Origin: Aliarcobacter thereius LMG 24486
GTDB lineage: Bacteria; Campylobacterota; Campylobacteria; Campylobacterales; Arcobacteraceae
NCBI RefSeq assembly: GCF_004214815.1
Contig: NZ_CP035926.1
Span: forward strand, 310,001-374,000
DNA length: 64,000 bases
Direction: 5' to 3'
In this document: in pieces, positions 51,891 through 62,335 of the stretch
Position numbering within the stretch: the first letter of the stretch is position 1
How the letters are laid out: every line of letters starts with the position of its first letter
Position numbers and translations under genes: made by a program
Notes under the pieces: generated by a model
The model's input: only the letters and a program-made list of their open reading frames with translations
What the model was told of the DNA's origin: nothing
Database searches by the model: none

Positions 51891-53099
51891 CTATTTTCTT
51901 CTAGAACCACCAGAAACTATATTAAATGTATCATTTGCAATTACATACTCTTCTTGAGTTGGAATTACAAATATTCTTGCAGGAGATGCATTTGTGGAAA
52001 TATCTCTAGCTTCACTTGATCTTACATTATTTTTAGTTGGATCCATAACAAGACCCATAGCATCAAGACCAGCACAAACTTTTTCTCTAATCAAAGAAGC
52101 ATTTTCTCCAATTCCACCTGTAAAACATAAAGCATCTATACCATTTAATGCAGCAACATATGAACCAACATAAGATTTTATTTTATAAGCAACCATATCA
52201 ACAGCAAGTCTACATCTATCATCGCCTTGATTCATACCATCTAAAACTTCTCTTAAATCAGATGATTTTCCAGAAATACCTAAAATCCCAGACTTTTTAT
52301 TCATAATATCAAGAGCATCATCAATAGTAATATCTTCTTGTTTCATCATAAACTGAATTGCACCAGCACCTATATCTCCAACTCTTGTTCCCATCATTAA
52401 ACCTTGAACAGGAGTTAATCCCATTGAAGTATCTATACATTTCCCATCAAAAACAGCTGATACAGAAGAACCATTTCCTAAATGACAAACAATAATTCTA
52501 GTATTGTGTTTTTTCTCAAGCATTGCTCTTGCTTCATTTGAAACAAAATAGTGACTTGTTCCGTGGAAACCATATTTTCTAATTCCATGTTTTACATATT
52601 GATCATAAGGAAGAGCATACATATAGGCATAATCAGGCATTGTTTGATGGAAAGCTGTATCAAATACACCAACATTTGGTTTACCTGGCATCAGTTTTTG
52701 ACAAATTTCAATACCTGTAATATTTGCAGGATTATGTAAAGGAGCTAGAGGAGATAATCTTTTCATAGCATCAATTACTTCAGGTGTAATAAGAACTGAA
52801 CTTGCAAACTCTTCTCCACCATGAACTGTTCTATGTCCAATAGCTTCAATATCATTTATAGAATCAATAACTTTTCCTTCACCACTTGTAAGAGTAGTAA
52901 GAATTGCTTCAATCGCTTCTTTATGAGATGGCATAGGAATATTCATTACAAGTTTTTTTCCATCACCATATTCATGTTTTAATATACCATCAATACCAAT
53001 TCTTTCACAAAGACCAGAAGCAAAAACTTTTTTGATTACTGGATTCATCAACTGATATTTAACTGAAGAACTTCCAGCATTTAATACAAAAACTAACAT
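51891..53099 (-). CDS. ackA: Acetate kinase, downstream copy
   Basis: 402 residues. FVLNAGSSSVKYQLMNP, HRTVHGGEEF, DTAFHQTMPDYAYMYALPYD, VCHLGNGSSVSAV, MGLTPVQGLMMGTRVGDIGA and FTGGIGENASLIRE show all catalytic and binding residues of the ASKHA kinase. It interconverts acetate + ATP and acetyl phosphate + ADP in the cytoplasm. It follows pta by 15 bases in one operon. A second, complete acetate kinase (54234-55427) lies on the other side of pta. Confidence 0.97.
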   Translation of the reverse strand: MLVFVLNAGSSSVKYQLMNPVIKKVFASGLCERIGIDGILKHEYGDGKKLVMNIPMPSHKEAIEAILTTLTSGEGKVIDSINDIEAIGHRTVHGGEEFASSVLITPEVIDAMKRLSPLAPLHNPANITGIEICQKLMPGKPNVGVFDTAFHQTMPDYAYMYALPYDQYVKHGIRKYGFHGTSHYFVSNEARAMLEKKHNTRIIVCHLGNGSSVSAVFDGKCIDTSMGLTPVQGLMMGTRVGDIGAGAIQFMMKQEDITIDDALDIMNKKSGILGISGKSSDLREVLDGMNQGDDRCRLAVDMVAYKIKSYVGSYVAALNGIDALCFTGGIGENASLIREKVCAGLDAMGLVMDPTKNNVRSSEARDISTNASPARIFVIPTQEEYVIANDTFNIVSGGSRRK

Positions 53100-53114
53100 T
53101 TTTAACTCCTATAA

Positions 53115-54110
53115 TTATTTAACTTGTGTTGCAGTTATAGCAACTAAGTTTGATATGTCTTCTACAGAACAACCTCTTGATAAATCATTTACAGGTTTTG
53201 CTAAACCTTGAATAATCGGACCATGTGCTTCAGCATTAGCAAATCTTTGAACAAGTTTATATCCTATATTTCCAGATTGTAAATCAGGGAAAACTAAAAC
53301 ATTTGCAGTACCAGCTACTTTTGAATTAGGAGCTTTTTTTATACCAACAGATTCAACTATTGCAGCATCAGCTTGAAGTTCTCCATCAAATGCAAAATTT
53401 ACTTTTCTCTCTTCTAAAATTTTACAAGCATTTGTTACTTTGTCAACCATTTGATGATTTGCACTTCCTTTTGTAGAAAACGATAACATAGCAACTCTTG
53501 GAGTTAAGCCTACAACATTTTCAGCAGTTGCTGCTGTTGCACTTGCAATATCTGCTAATTGCTCACTTGTTGGATCTGGAATAACTGCACAATCTGCAAA
53601 TAAAATTAAACCATTGTCTCCAAACTTTCCATCAGCCGTTTCCATAACAAATGAAGATGAAACAGTATTTATACCAGGAGCTGTTTTGATTACTTGAATA
53701 GCAGCTTTTAATACATCAGCTGTTGTTGAATTTGAACCAGCAACTAAACCGTCTGCATCTCCAAGTCTTACCATCATACAACCAAAAAATCTAGATTCAT
53801 TTAGCATTAGATTTGTAGCATCTTCTTTTGAAAGATTTTTACTTTTTCTAAGCTCAACTAACTCATCAATATATGATTCTAATTTGTCAAAATTTTTTGG
53901 ATTTACAATTTTTGCACCAGAAATATCTACTCCGTATTTTTTAGCATCTGCATTTATATTATTTTCATCTCCAATTAAAATAATATTTGCAGTTTTTGCT
54001 TCTAAAACTTGAGCAGTAGCTCTTAAAACTCTTTCGTCTTCTGTTTCAGGAAGAACAATTGTTCTTAACTTTTGTTTAGCCTTATTTTTTATTTGGTCTA
54101 TTAATCCCAT
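53115..54110 (-). CDS. pta: Phosphate acetyltransferase
   Basis: 331 residues, the short single-domain form. KLRTIVLPETEDERVLRAT, GLVAGSNSTTADVLKAAIQV, VVGLTPRVAMLSFSTKGSA and ANVLVFPDLQSGNIGYKLVQ are family signatures. It converts acetyl phosphate and CoA to acetyl-CoA, and with AckA forms the low-affinity acetate route. It is the only acetate gene here without a second copy. It has its own promoter-like box after a strong hairpin that separates it from the upstream ackA. Confidence 0.97.
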   Translation of the reverse strand: MGLIDQIKNKAKQKLRTIVLPETEDERVLRATAQVLEAKTANIILIGDENNINADAKKYGVDISGAKIVNPKNFDKLESYIDELVELRKSKNLSKEDATNLMLNESRFFGCMMVRLGDADGLVAGSNSTTADVLKAAIQVIKTAPGINTVSSSFVMETADGKFGDNGLILFADCAVIPDPTSEQLADIASATAATAENVVGLTPRVAMLSFSTKGSANHQMVDKVTNACKILEERKVNFAFDGELQADAAIVESVGIKKAPNSKVAGTANVLVFPDLQSGNIGYKLVQRFANAEAHGPIIQGLAKPVNDLSRGCSVEDISNLVAITATQVK

Positions 54111-54141
54111 ATCTATCCTTTTGAAATGAACTTTAAGGAAG

Positions 54142-54147
54142 ATTATA
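54142..54147 (-). promoter_or_regulatory. Putative -10 box for pta-ackA
   Basis: The minus strand reads TATAAT in TTTGAATTATAATCTTCC, 32 bases before the pta ATG and downstream of the hairpin at 54174-54207. It would allow separate expression of pta-ackA. Confidence 0.55.
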
Positions 54148-54173
54148 ATTCAAAAATATAGCAAGAGAGTAGC

Positions 54174-54207
54174 AAATTATCATATTCTAAAAAGAATATG
54201 ATAATTT
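54174..54207 (-). terminator. 15-base perfect stem hairpin after the upstream ackA
   Basis: AAATTATCATATTCT and AGAATATGATAATTT surround a 4-base loop. On the minus strand it lies 27 bases after the ackA (54234) stop and before the pta promoter. There is no long T-run, but stem length is exceptional. Confidence 0.7.
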
Positions 54208-54233
54208 ATAAAAAGCTAGTTTTTGTAGTAGTT

Positions 54234-55427
54234 TTATTTATTCTTTACAAGATTATATGTATCATTTGCAATGACTAATTCCTCATTTGTAGGAATTATA
54301 TAAATTTTAGTTTTAGAGTTTTTAGTATTGATTTCTCTATTACCTTTTTCTCTTTTAGAGTTTTTTTCTTTATCAATTTCAATACCCATAAATTCTAAGC
54401 CTTCACAAACTTTTTCTCTAATTAAATCAGAGTTTTCTCCAATTCCAGCTGTAAAGCAAATAGCATCAACTCCATGCATTAAACCAGCATAAGAGCATAG
54501 ATATTTTTTAATTCTTTCACAAAGCATTGTTATGGCTATTTTAGATCTTTTATCTCCATCATTAGAAGCTTTTATAACTTCTCTTAAATCAGAACTAACT
54601 CCTGAAACTCCTAGAATACCTGATTTTTTATTTAAGTAATCAACTATTTGGTCAGGAGTTAAGTTCTTTCTTTTCATTAAATATGGAATAACACCAGCAT
54701 CAATATCTCCACTTCTTGTACCCATTACTAAACCTTCAAGAGGAGTTAATCCCATAGAAGTACTAATTGATTTTCCATCCTTAACTGCACAAACAGAAGA
54801 ACCATTTCCAAGATGACAAACAATAATTTTGCTATCTTTTTTCTTTAAAATATTAACTGCTTCATTTGAAACATAATAGTGACTTGTTCCATGAAATCCA
54901 TATTTTCTTAAATGGTGTTCTGAATAATCAGCATAAGGAACTGCATATAAGAAGTTTTCCATTGGCATTGTTTGGTGAAATGCTGTATCAAATGTTACAA
55001 CATTTGGAACTTTTGGCATTAATTCTTTACAAATTTTTACTCCCATAATATTTGCAGGATTATGTAAAGGAGCTAGAGGAATTAGCTCTTCAATTTTCTT
55101 AATAACTTCTTCATCAACAATAACAGACTCTTTGAAGTATTCTCCACCATGCACAACTCTATGACCAATTGCTTTTATTTCATCTATTGAGTTTATAACT
55201 TTTGTTTCATCATTTGTAAGAATTCTAAGAACTAGTTCGATAGCTTCTTTATGAGTTGGAATAGGAAGTTCAAAAGTTATTTTTTTATCTTCTCCAATTT
55301 CATGTTTCAAAATACCATCAATTCCTATTCTTTCAACTAAACCACTTGCTTTTAACTCTTTAGATTTAGTATCAATTAATTGATACTTTAAAGATGAAGA
55401 GCCTGCATTTAATACAAAAACCAACAT
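54234..55427 (-). CDS. ackA: Acetate kinase, upstream copy
   Basis: 397 residues with the same complete set of motifs as the other copy: FVLNAGSSSLKYQLIDT, HRVVHGGEYF, DTAFHQTMPMENFLYAVPYA, VCHLGNGSSVCAV, MGLTPLEGLVMGTRSGDIDA, FTAGIGENSDLIRE. The two proteins are clearly related throughout but differ at many positions, most strongly near the C-terminus (the residues before IYIIPTNEE are Lys/Asn-rich here), so this is an old duplication. Specificity for acetate versus propionate cannot be read. It has a separate transcript end (hairpin 54174-54207) and lies 75 bases downstream of the exonuclease gene. Confidence 0.96.
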   Translation of the reverse strand: MLVFVLNAGSSSLKYQLIDTKSKELKASGLVERIGIDGILKHEIGEDKKITFELPIPTHKEAIELVLRILTNDETKVINSIDEIKAIGHRVVHGGEYFKESVIVDEEVIKKIEELIPLAPLHNPANIMGVKICKELMPKVPNVVTFDTAFHQTMPMENFLYAVPYADYSEHHLRKYGFHGTSHYYVSNEAVNILKKKDSKIIVCHLGNGSSVCAVKDGKSISTSMGLTPLEGLVMGTRSGDIDAGVIPYLMKRKNLTPDQIVDYLNKKSGILGVSGVSSDLREVIKASNDGDKRSKIAITMLCERIKKYLCSYAGLMHGVDAICFTAGIGENSDLIREKVCEGLEFMGIEIDKEKNSKREKGNREINTKNSKTKIYIIPTNEELVIANDTYNLVKNK

Positions 55428-55502
55428 TTAAATCCTTTATCTTAATTTAATATTAAAAATTTTAATTAGTTTTAAAATAATAGCTAATTATTACTTAAGA
55501 GA

Positions 55503-56126
55503 TTAATTAATTTTTACACTAGCAGAATTCTTTAATTTTATGAAAATTAAAGCAGTCATTAATGCATCATTGTATGAATCATGAGTTCCAAAATTTGGTA
55601 GATTAAGTTCATTTAATATTGATTTAAATCTTAAATCAACAAAACTTTGTGGAATTAAATCAATTTTAAAATCGTGATAAATTTCTGAAACTTCATATTT
55701 TTTATTTGGTAAATTTATACCAATAATAGGTTTTAAATATTTATTTATCATTTTTAAATCAAAATCCAAAAAGTATCCTACAATTTTTCTATTTCCAATA
55801 AAATATAAGAATTCTAGAATAACATCATCAATATTACAAGCATTTTCTAAATCACATTTTCTTAAGTGATGGATTTTTATAGAGTTTTCTTTTAATTGAT
55901 TTGATTTTGGTTTTACATATCTTATGAACTTCTTACTTGCAATAATAGTATTATTCTTTATGATTACTGCACCAATTGAAATAATATCATCAATTAAAGG
56001 ATCCAATCCTGTTGTTTCGCAATCAAAACAAATATATTCATCATTTGATGGTTTATCAAATAAAAAATTAAATCTTTTATCTTTTAATCTCTTTTTGTAA
56101 AAATGATTTTTGATTGAATTAAACAT
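55503..56126 (-). CDS. DnaQ-like 3'-5' exonuclease, intact copy
   Basis: 207 residues. The DEDD exonuclease motifs are present: YICFDCETTGLDPLIDDIIS (DxE, Exo I), VGYFLDFDLKMINKYL (Exo II) and FGTHDSYNDALMTALIFIKL (Exo III, HxxxxD, DEDDh type). It has an N-terminal lead of about 30 residues, MFNSIKNHFYKKRLKDKRFN and so on, before the first motif. A partner exonuclease is known near acetate permease and DUF294 genes in other proteobacteria; its role is unknown. It overlaps the DUF294 gene by 8 bases. A second, frameshifted copy is at 62336-62940. Confidence 0.9.
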   Translation of the reverse strand: MFNSIKNHFYKKRLKDKRFNFLFDKPSNDEYICFDCETTGLDPLIDDIISIGAVIIKNNTIIASKKFIRYVKPKSNQLKENSIKIHHLRKCDLENACNIDDVILEFLYFIGNRKIVGYFLDFDLKMINKYLKPIIGINLPNKKYEVSEIYHDFKIDLIPQSFVDLRFKSILNELNLPNFGTHDSYNDALMTALIFIKLKNSASVKIN

Positions 56127-57954
56127 AGTTTAGCTTAAAATGATGTTCTAATCTCTTTTTTAGTTTATTAACTATTTTAAAAGAGTCTTTTAATAAGTCT
56201 TTTTCCATATTGCTTAAAGAGTTTGGATTTACAAAATTATCAATTTTCTCATTTTTATCAAGTTTCTCTAAACTAATTTTTAATCTTAGGTTATTTAAAA
56301 AATTAAAAGCAGTTATAAGTTCTTTTGCATTTTCATCATCAAATATATTTAATTTTTTAAGAGCCTGAATTCTTTTTATAGTATTTGTATTTAGAACTTT
56401 ATTTTGAATACTTAAAGATCTTACTCCTTGAACTAAAATAAAAATTCCACCTCTTTTTATATCAATCTCATTTTTATGTTTTTCATCTTTGCTATTGAAT
56501 ACAAATCCATCGAAAAAACCAAGTGGAACATCGAAGCTAGATATGATTTTTGCGAAATTTGTATAAAAACTTTGAGAATGAGAAGATATTTTAAACATAT
56601 ATTCTTTTAAGTCTTTTATAATATTTATATCACCAGATACACAAAGAGCATCATAAAATATTGCAATATTCATAAAATTATCACCACTTGGTTCATTTAT
56701 CCAAGTAAATATTAAATCTCTAAAATCATCAGTTCTTCTACACCAATAAGGATTTGAAACCATAATATTTCCTTCACATCTTGGAAAACCAAAATCAACC
56801 AATGTTTCTGTAAACTTATTTGTGAAAGTTCTTAACTCTTCTTCACTAATATCACAATCATTTGATACAATTAAGGCATTATCTTGATCTGTTCTTAAAA
56901 TCTGTTCAGCTCTTCCTTCACTTCCCATTACAAGTAAACAAGATTTTCCAATAAGTTCTTTAGGAGCTAAAAGTTTATATAATTTATCCAGAAGTTTTTT
57001 ATTTAATTGATTTATAAGTTTTGAGATAAACTCTATTTTAACGCCTTTTGCATTTAAAGATTTTATTATTTTTATAAAATTGTGAGATGCCTCTTTTAGC
57101 TCTTCAATAGTATTTGCATTTATTATTTGATTTGATACAGCAAAAGTATTTGTAGCAAAAAATGATGATAATGAAATTTGATCTAAAATTCCAACAATCT
57201 CTTTTTTATCATTTTCTACTACAACTCTTTTTAAACCATATTTTGCCATTTGAAGTTGTGCATCAAATAAAAAATCATCTTCATTTATATATATTAAGCC
57301 TTTACTTGCAATTTTCACAACTAAATCATCATAATCCATTCTATTTAAAATAACTTTTTGTCTAAAATCAGAATCTGTTACAATAAATAGTTCACCTTCT
57401 TCATCTTTTAATAAAAGAGTAGGAATTTTTTCATCTTTTATAATTGTTGCAGCTTCAAAAATAGTTTTATTTGTATCAGTGATTACAGCTTTATGGATTT
57501 TCGCATCTTTAACTTTTGCAATCATAATATTTGCCATATCTTTATTTTTTTCATGTAAAATATTGTTGTTTAATTTTTCTGATATGCTTTGAAAAAAATA
57601 GTTTTCTAACTCTGCATTTAGACTTAAAGTTTGCATAAAAATCTCTTTTTTTAATACATAACATATTGTCTCTTCAACAGCTACAAAACTATTTTTACTA
57701 AAATTCTTTATAAGAGAAATAGAATCAAATATTTCACCTTTTGTATAAATACTTATTACTTCATCTTCATTTTTTTCTTGAACTAAGCCTTTTACAATAA
57801 AGTACAAAAAATTTGGATTTGAATCAGTTTCTTGGATTATACTGTTTGCTTTAAAATAAATAATATCTAAAGAGTCAACTAAATCATCAAGTTCATATGA
57901 AGTAAGATTTCCAAAAGGATGAATTGATGATATGAATTTTTTTTGTTCTTGCAT
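56119..57954 (-). CDS. cNMP-binding/CBS/DUF294 nucleotidyltransferase-like protein
   Basis: 611 residues in four parts: a cyclic-nucleotide-binding-like fold (about 10-110), two CBS domains (about 150-265, IVTDSDFRQKVILNR and EIVGILDQISLS), a DUF294 nucleotidyltransferase domain with MGSEGRAEQILRTDQDNAL (about 342-360; the G-S...D-x-D acceptor site) and a DUF294_C helical domain (about 470-600). It looks like a cytoplasmic signalling protein that could sense adenine or cyclic nucleotides. It lies directly downstream of actP and its product's gene overlaps the exonuclease gene. A second copy (62942-64000) is cut by the window edge. Ribosome site AGGGGAA precedes the ATG. Confidence 0.9.
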   Translation of the reverse strand: MQEQKKFISSIHPFGNLTSYELDDLVDSLDIIYFKANSIIQETDSNPNFLYFIVKGLVQEKNEDEVISIYTKGEIFDSISLIKNFSKNSFVAVEETICYVLKKEIFMQTLSLNAELENYFFQSISEKLNNNILHEKNKDMANIMIAKVKDAKIHKAVITDTNKTIFEAATIIKDEKIPTLLLKDEEGELFIVTDSDFRQKVILNRMDYDDLVVKIASKGLIYINEDDFLFDAQLQMAKYGLKRVVVENDKKEIVGILDQISLSSFFATNTFAVSNQIINANTIEELKEASHNFIKIIKSLNAKGVKIEFISKLINQLNKKLLDKLYKLLAPKELIGKSCLLVMGSEGRAEQILRTDQDNALIVSNDCDISEEELRTFTNKFTETLVDFGFPRCEGNIMVSNPYWCRRTDDFRDLIFTWINEPSGDNFMNIAIFYDALCVSGDINIIKDLKEYMFKISSHSQSFYTNFAKIISSFDVPLGFFDGFVFNSKDEKHKNEIDIKRGGIFILVQGVRSLSIQNKVLNTNTIKRIQALKKLNIFDDENAKELITAFNFLNNLRLKISLEKLDKNEKIDNFVNPNSLSNMEKDLLKDSFKIVNKLKKRLEHHFKLNYV

Positions 57955-57975
57955 AATTATTCCCCTAAAAATTAT

Positions 57976-58003
57976 AGATAAAGAGAGAAAACTCTCTTTA
58001 TCT
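57976..58003 (-). terminator. Hairpin after the first actP copy
   Basis: AGATAAAGAGAG and CTCTCTTTATCT around AAAA, a 12-base perfect stem touching the actP stop. On the minus strand it is followed by ATAATTTTT. It may terminate, or attenuate transcription into the DUF294 gene. Confidence 0.65.
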
Positions 58004-59670
58004 TAGTGTGAAACTGCTCCTGATGAACCAATTCCAGTATTCGCTCTAATATTTTGAGCTTTAAATTTAGATCTATCTTCTTTTGCTCTTTTTGAATTAT
58101 CAATAATAGAGAAGAACCAGATTCCAATAAATGCAACACTCACAGAGAATAGTGCAGGGTGAGCGTAAGGGAAAATTGCTTTTTCATTTCCTAGAATTTG
58201 AACCCAAACATTAGGTCCTAAAATTACTAAAGCAACTGCTGTAATTAATCCCATAAAACCACCAATAAATGCACCTCTTGTTGTAAGTTTTGACCAATAA
58301 ATTGATAAAAATAGTATTGGAAAGTTTGCACTTGCAGCTATACCAAAGGCAAGTCCAACCATATATGCTATATTTTGAGATTCAAAAGCAATTCCCAAGC
58401 TTACTCCAACAATTCCTACAATTATAACAGTTATTTTTGAAATTTTTACTACTTGTTCGTCACTTGCTTTTGGATTTATCACATTTGCATAAATATCGTG
58501 AGAAATAGCCGATGCACCTGCTAGAGTAAGCCCAGAAACAACAGCCAAAATTGTAGCAAATGCAACAGCTGAAATAAATCCTAAAAATGCATTCCCACCT
58601 AGCATATGTGAAAGATGAACTGAAGCCATATTTGAACCACCAAATAATGATCCACCATCAAGATATGCTTTTGCATCAATCATATATTGTGCACCTTCTG
58701 CTGTATTTAAAAATGCAATTGCACCTAAACCAACAATAGAAATAATAATCCAAAAATATGCTACAAATCCAGTTGCATAAACAACAGATTTTCTAGCCTC
58801 CTTTGCATTTCCAACTGTAAAAAATCTCATTAAAACATGAGGAAGTCCAGCCGTTCCAAGCATTAAAGCCATTCCTAATGAAATAGCAGAAATAGGATCT
58901 TCTAAAAATCCACCTGGTTTTAAAATATCTTCACCTTTATTGTGGTGTTCAACAGCTTGTGATGCTAAAGATTCGAAATTAAAACCAAAATGCCATAAAA
59001 CCATAAATGCCATAAAAGATACACCTGATAAAAGTAAAACAGCTTTAATAATTTGTACCCAAGTAGTTGCAAGCATACCACCAAAAGTTACATAAATTAT
59101 CATAAGTGCACCAACCATAAATACAGCATATTCATAATCCATACCAAATAAAATTTGTATAAGTTTTCCAGCACCAACCATTTGTGCAATTAAATATAAA
59201 ATAACAACAGATAAAGAACCAAATGCAGTTAAAGTTCTAATCTCTTTTTGACCTAATCTATATGCTGCAATATCAGCGAAAGTAAATTTACCTAAGTTTC
59301 TTAATTTTTCTGCCATAAAAAATAGAATTATTGGCCAACCAACCAAGAATGAAACAGCATAAATAACTCCATCATATCCATTCATATAAATAAGACCTGA
59401 AACACCAAGAAATGCTGCTGCACTCATATAGTCTCCAGCGATTGCTAAACCATTTTGGAAACCAGTAATTCCTCCACCAGCTGTATAAAAGTCATTTGCA
59501 GATCTTGTTTTTTTTGCTGCCCAATAAGTTATTCCTAATGTTCCAGCAATAAAAACTAAGAACATAGCAATTGCTGAAATATTTAAATCTCTTTTACCTT
59601 CAAAAGTAGCATCACCTGCTGCAAATAATGAGATAAATGTAAGTGAAATAAAAAATAATAATCTTAACAT
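58003..59670 (-). CDS. actP: Cation/acetate symporter ActP, first copy
   Basis: 555 residues, about 13-14 membrane segments. An N-terminal hydrophobic stretch ([20 protein letters not shown]) looks like a cleavable signal, followed by SLC5/SSS family segments: [80 protein letters not shown] and [20 protein letters not shown]. ActP imports acetate with Na+ or H+. It overlaps the DUF485 gene stop by one base (TAATG). The second copy at 60231-61868 is very similar over the core. Confidence 0.96.
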   Translation of the reverse strand: MLRLLFFISLTFISLFAAGDATFEGKRDLNISAIAMFLVFIAGTLGITYWAAKKTRSANDFYTAGGGITGFQNGLAIAGDYMSAAAFLGVSGLIYMNGYDGVIYAVSFLVGWPIILFFMAEKLRNLGKFTFADIAAYRLGQKEIRTLTAFGSLSVVILYLIAQMVGAGKLIQILFGMDYEYAVFMVGALMIIYVTFGGMLATTWVQIIKAVLLLSGVSFMAFMVLWHFGFNFESLASQAVEHHNKGEDILKPGGFLEDPISAISLGMALMLGTAGLPHVLMRFFTVGNAKEARKSVVYATGFVAYFWIIISIVGLGAIAFLNTAEGAQYMIDAKAYLDGGSLFGGSNMASVHLSHMLGGNAFLGFISAVAFATILAVVSGLTLAGASAISHDIYANVINPKASDEQVVKISKITVIIVGIVGVSLGIAFESQNIAYMVGLAFGIAASANFPILFLSIYWSKLTTRGAFIGGFMGLITAVALVILGPNVWVQILGNEKAIFPYAHPALFSVSVAFIGIWFFSIIDNSKRAKEDRSKFKAQNIRANTGIGSSGAVSH

Positions 59671-59990
59671 TATAGTAAATCCCTCACATCTTTTTTAATA
59701 TCATTTGTTAAATCTTCAAACTCTCCATTTGCTCTTTTTGCATAAATTAAAGTTGTAAAAAAACTAATTACTAAAATAGCAAATGCAATAGGAAAGCCAA
59801 TAGTTGTAACACCATCTTCCCAAACTTTTGTAGCAAATAAATCTTTATTAAAAGCAACTAGTGTAATATAAGAGTAAAACATTACAAGTATAAAAATTCC
59901 TAGTTTTAAAGAAAAACTATTTCTTTTTGAAACTAATTCTTTATATTTTGGATGGTTTTCAATTCTCTCAACTAACTTATCTTCCATCAA
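59670..59990 (-). CDS. DUF485 membrane protein, first copy
   Basis: 106 residues with two membrane segments ([18 protein letters not shown] and [20 protein letters not shown]). The N-terminus [18 protein letters not shown] is the conserved DUF485 (YjcH) start. YjcH is always found with ActP and may be a partner subunit. It is translated with actP by a stop/start overlap. Its promoter-like box is at 60048-60053. Confidence 0.93.
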   Translation of the reverse strand: MMEDKLVERIENHPKYKELVSKRNSFSLKLGIFILVMFYSYITLVAFNKDLFATKVWEDGVTTIGFPIAFAILVISFFTTLIYAKRANGEFEDLTNDIKKDVRDLL

Positions 59991-60047
59991 TCTCTCCTTG
60001 ACCTTTTATTTTTAATCAAAAATATTTTAATTTTTGACAATGAGTTA

Positions 60048-60053
60048 ATTATA
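60048..60053 (-). promoter_or_regulatory. Putative extended -10 for the first DUF485-actP pair
   Basis: The minus strand reads TGTATAAT (box TATAAT) in TTCTTTGTATAATTAAC, 58 bases before the DUF485 ATG. It lies in the 240-base gap after the terminator of the other actP, so the two pairs can be expressed separately. The remainder of the gap is A/T-rich with no gene. Confidence 0.6.
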
Positions 60054-60195
60054 CAAAGAAAAGAGTTTTTTATGAATCCAGAGTAAATAAATAGGGTATA
60101 TTAAAAGATATAGATGTAAAAAAGTAACAAAAAACTTATAAATAAATTATTAAAATTAGTGTTAAAAGTTAAGTAGGATTTAATTATATTGAAAA

Positions 60196-60224
60196 AATAC
60201 TAAAGAGAAAAACTCTTTAGTATT
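60196..60224 (-). terminator. Rho-independent terminator after the second actP copy
   Basis: AATACTAAAGAG and CTCTTTAGTATT (12-base perfect stem, loop of 5), followed on the minus strand by TTTTC. It is the best-formed terminator of the acetate locus. Confidence 0.8.
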
Positions 60225-60230
60225 AGTAAA

Positions 60231-61868
60231 TTAGTGAGAAACTGCTCCTTCTGCACCAATTCCAGTTTGAGCTCTAATATTTTGAGCTTCAAATCCAGCT
60301 TTATCTTCTTCTGCTCTAGCTGATTTATCAGTTATAGAGAAGAACCATATTGCAACAAATGCTGCAGTTACAGAGAATAATGCAGGGTGAACATAAGGGA
60401 AAATTGCTTTTTCAAAATGTAAAATATCAACCCAAATAGTTTTACTTAAAACAACTAAAGTAATAGCTGTAATTAATCCTACAAAACCACCAATAAATGC
60501 ACCTCTTGTTGTTAATTTCGACCAATAGATTGATAAAATTAATATTGGGAAGTTAGCTGATGCTGCAATAGCAAATGCTAAACCAACCATAAATGCAACG
60601 TTCATATTTTCAAATGCAAATCCTAGAAGAACAGCAACGAAACCAATTACAAGAACAGTTCTTTTAGAAACTTTCATCTCTTCAGCATCAGTAATATTTC
60701 CTTTTCTAATAACAATTGCATATAAATCGTGTGCAATTGAGTTAGAAGCTGCAAGAGTAAGTCCTGAAACAACTGCTAGAATTGTAGCAAATGAAACAGC
60801 TGCAATAAATCCTAAGAATATATCTCCACCAACAGCTTGTGATAAGTGAACAGCAACCATATTTACTCCACCAATAACACCACCTTCAGCAGTAAGATAT
60901 AACTCTTTTCCAATATCACTATTTAAAAATACAATAGCTCCTAAACCAACAATACCAATTAATAAATAGAAGTAACCAATGAATCCAGTTGCATAAACAA
61001 CAGATTTTCTAGCTTCTTTAGCATTACCAACTGTAAAGAATCTCATTAGAATATGAGGTAAACCAGCAGTTCCAAGCATTAAAGCTAATCCCAAAGATAT
61101 AGCTGAAACTGGATCAGATACGAATGGACCTGGTTTTAAGATATCAATACCTGATTTATGTAAACTTGTAGCTTCTGTTACTAATGCAGTAAGTGAGAAA
61201 CCAGAATGAGCCATAACCATAAGTGCTATAAATGTAACTCCAGCTAAAATTAAACAAGCTTTAATAATTTGTACCCAAGTAGTTGCAAGCATACCACCAA
61301 AAGTTACATAAATAATCATTAATGCACCAACTAAAGCAACAGCCCAACCGTAAGGAATATGGAATAGAACTTCAATAAGTTTTCCAGCACCAACCATTTG
61401 AGCAATTAAGTAGAATGTAACAACAGTTAAAGAACCAAATGCAGCTAAAATTCTAATTTTTTGTTCATCAAGTCTATAAGCAGCAATATCTGTAAAGTTA
61501 AATTTACCTAAGTTTCTTAGTCTTTCAGCCATTAAAAATAGAATAATTGGCCAACCAACTAAAAATCCAATAGCATAGATGATACCATCATACCCTTGAA
61601 GATAAATCATACCTGAAATACCAAGGAATGAAGCAGCAGAAATATAATCTCCAGCAATTGCTAAACCATTTTGGAATCCTGTAATTCCTCCACCAGCTGT
61701 ATAAAAATCTGAAGCAGATTTTGTTTTACTAGCTGCCCACTTTGTGATACCCATAGTTCCAGCAATAAATACGAAGAACATAATAACGGCATTTATATTT
61801 ACACCGCTTCCATCTTCTGCTAATAGTGCTAAAGATGATAATCCTAATAAAGTAGCTATTTTAATCAT
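60231..61868 (-). CDS. actP: Cation/acetate symporter ActP, second copy
   Basis: 545 residues, same architecture as the copy at 58003-59670: [100 protein letters not shown] and the same tail ending in GAEGAVSH. Differences are concentrated at the N-terminus and in extramembrane loops. It overlaps its DUF485 gene (TAATG). Two acetate symporters may differ in affinity or regulation. Confidence 0.96.
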   Translation of the reverse strand: MIKIATLLGLSSLALLAEDGSGVNINAVIMFFVFIAGTMGITKWAASKTKSASDFYTAGGGITGFQNGLAIAGDYISAASFLGISGMIYLQGYDGIIYAIGFLVGWPIILFLMAERLRNLGKFNFTDIAAYRLDEQKIRILAAFGSLTVVTFYLIAQMVGAGKLIEVLFHIPYGWAVALVGALMIIYVTFGGMLATTWVQIIKACLILAGVTFIALMVMAHSGFSLTALVTEATSLHKSGIDILKPGPFVSDPVSAISLGLALMLGTAGLPHILMRFFTVGNAKEARKSVVYATGFIGYFYLLIGIVGLGAIVFLNSDIGKELYLTAEGGVIGGVNMVAVHLSQAVGGDIFLGFIAAVSFATILAVVSGLTLAASNSIAHDLYAIVIRKGNITDAEEMKVSKRTVLVIGFVAVLLGFAFENMNVAFMVGLAFAIAASANFPILILSIYWSKLTTRGAFIGGFVGLITAITLVVLSKTIWVDILHFEKAIFPYVHPALFSVTAAFVAIWFFSITDKSARAEEDKAGFEAQNIRAQTGIGAEGAVSH

Positions 61869-62182
61869 TATAGAATATCCTTTACATCATTTTTAATAGA
61901 CATTTCTAAGTCTTCAAACTCTCCATTTGCTCTTATAACATAAATAACAGTTGTTATAAATGCTAATACAATAATTGTAGCACCAATAGGAATAGCAATT
62001 GTAATAATACTATCACCAATAGTATTTGCAAAAACTTCTTTATTAAAAGCTATAGTTAAAATAAAACTATAATAAACTACCAGCATAAAAATAGCTAGTT
62101 TAATAGCAAAAGAACTTCTTTTAGAAATTAACTCTTGATACTTTGGATTATTTTTAATCCGTTCTACTAATTTTTGATCCAT
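61868..62182 (-). CDS. DUF485 membrane protein, second copy
   Basis: 104 residues from ATG 62182 with TTAGGAG six bases upstream; an open frame back to 62233 is not needed. [18 protein letters not shown] and two membrane segments ([38 protein letters not shown]) match the first copy. It is the YjcH-like partner of the following actP. A TAAAAT box (GCAACTAAAATACTTT on the minus strand) lies about 45 bases upstream of the start, and no strong promoter consensus is seen. Confidence 0.92.
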   Translation of the reverse strand: MDQKLVERIKNNPKYQELISKRSSFAIKLAIFMLVVYYSFILTIAFNKEVFANTIGDSIITIAIPIGATIIVLAFITTVIYVIRANGEFEDLEMSIKNDVKDIL

Positions 62183-62280
62183 TTTTTCTCCTAAAATAAG
62201 ATTAACTGAAATCTTAAAGTATTTTAGTTGCAAAAAGATAGCATTTGAATAAAGATATAGATAAATTGTGATTATTTGTA

Positions 62281-62308
62281 CAAAAGCCCTAATTCTTAGG
62301 TGCTTTTG
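62281..62308 (-). terminator. Hairpin between the second exonuclease and DUF485-actP
   Basis: CAAAAGC CCTAA pairs with TTAGG GCTTTTG (one bulged T) around TTC. It lies 27 bases after the exonuclease stop. No T-run follows on the minus strand, so it is a likely but weak terminator. Confidence 0.5.
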
Positions 62309-62335
62309 ATAGTTTAAATTTATAAGATTTTATAT

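Noticed and set aside
57976-60224. Repeated hairpins after the actP genes as a mobile or CRISPR-like repeat
   Set aside because: The stems differ in sequence, occur once each at gene ends and match intrinsic terminators; there are no spacers.
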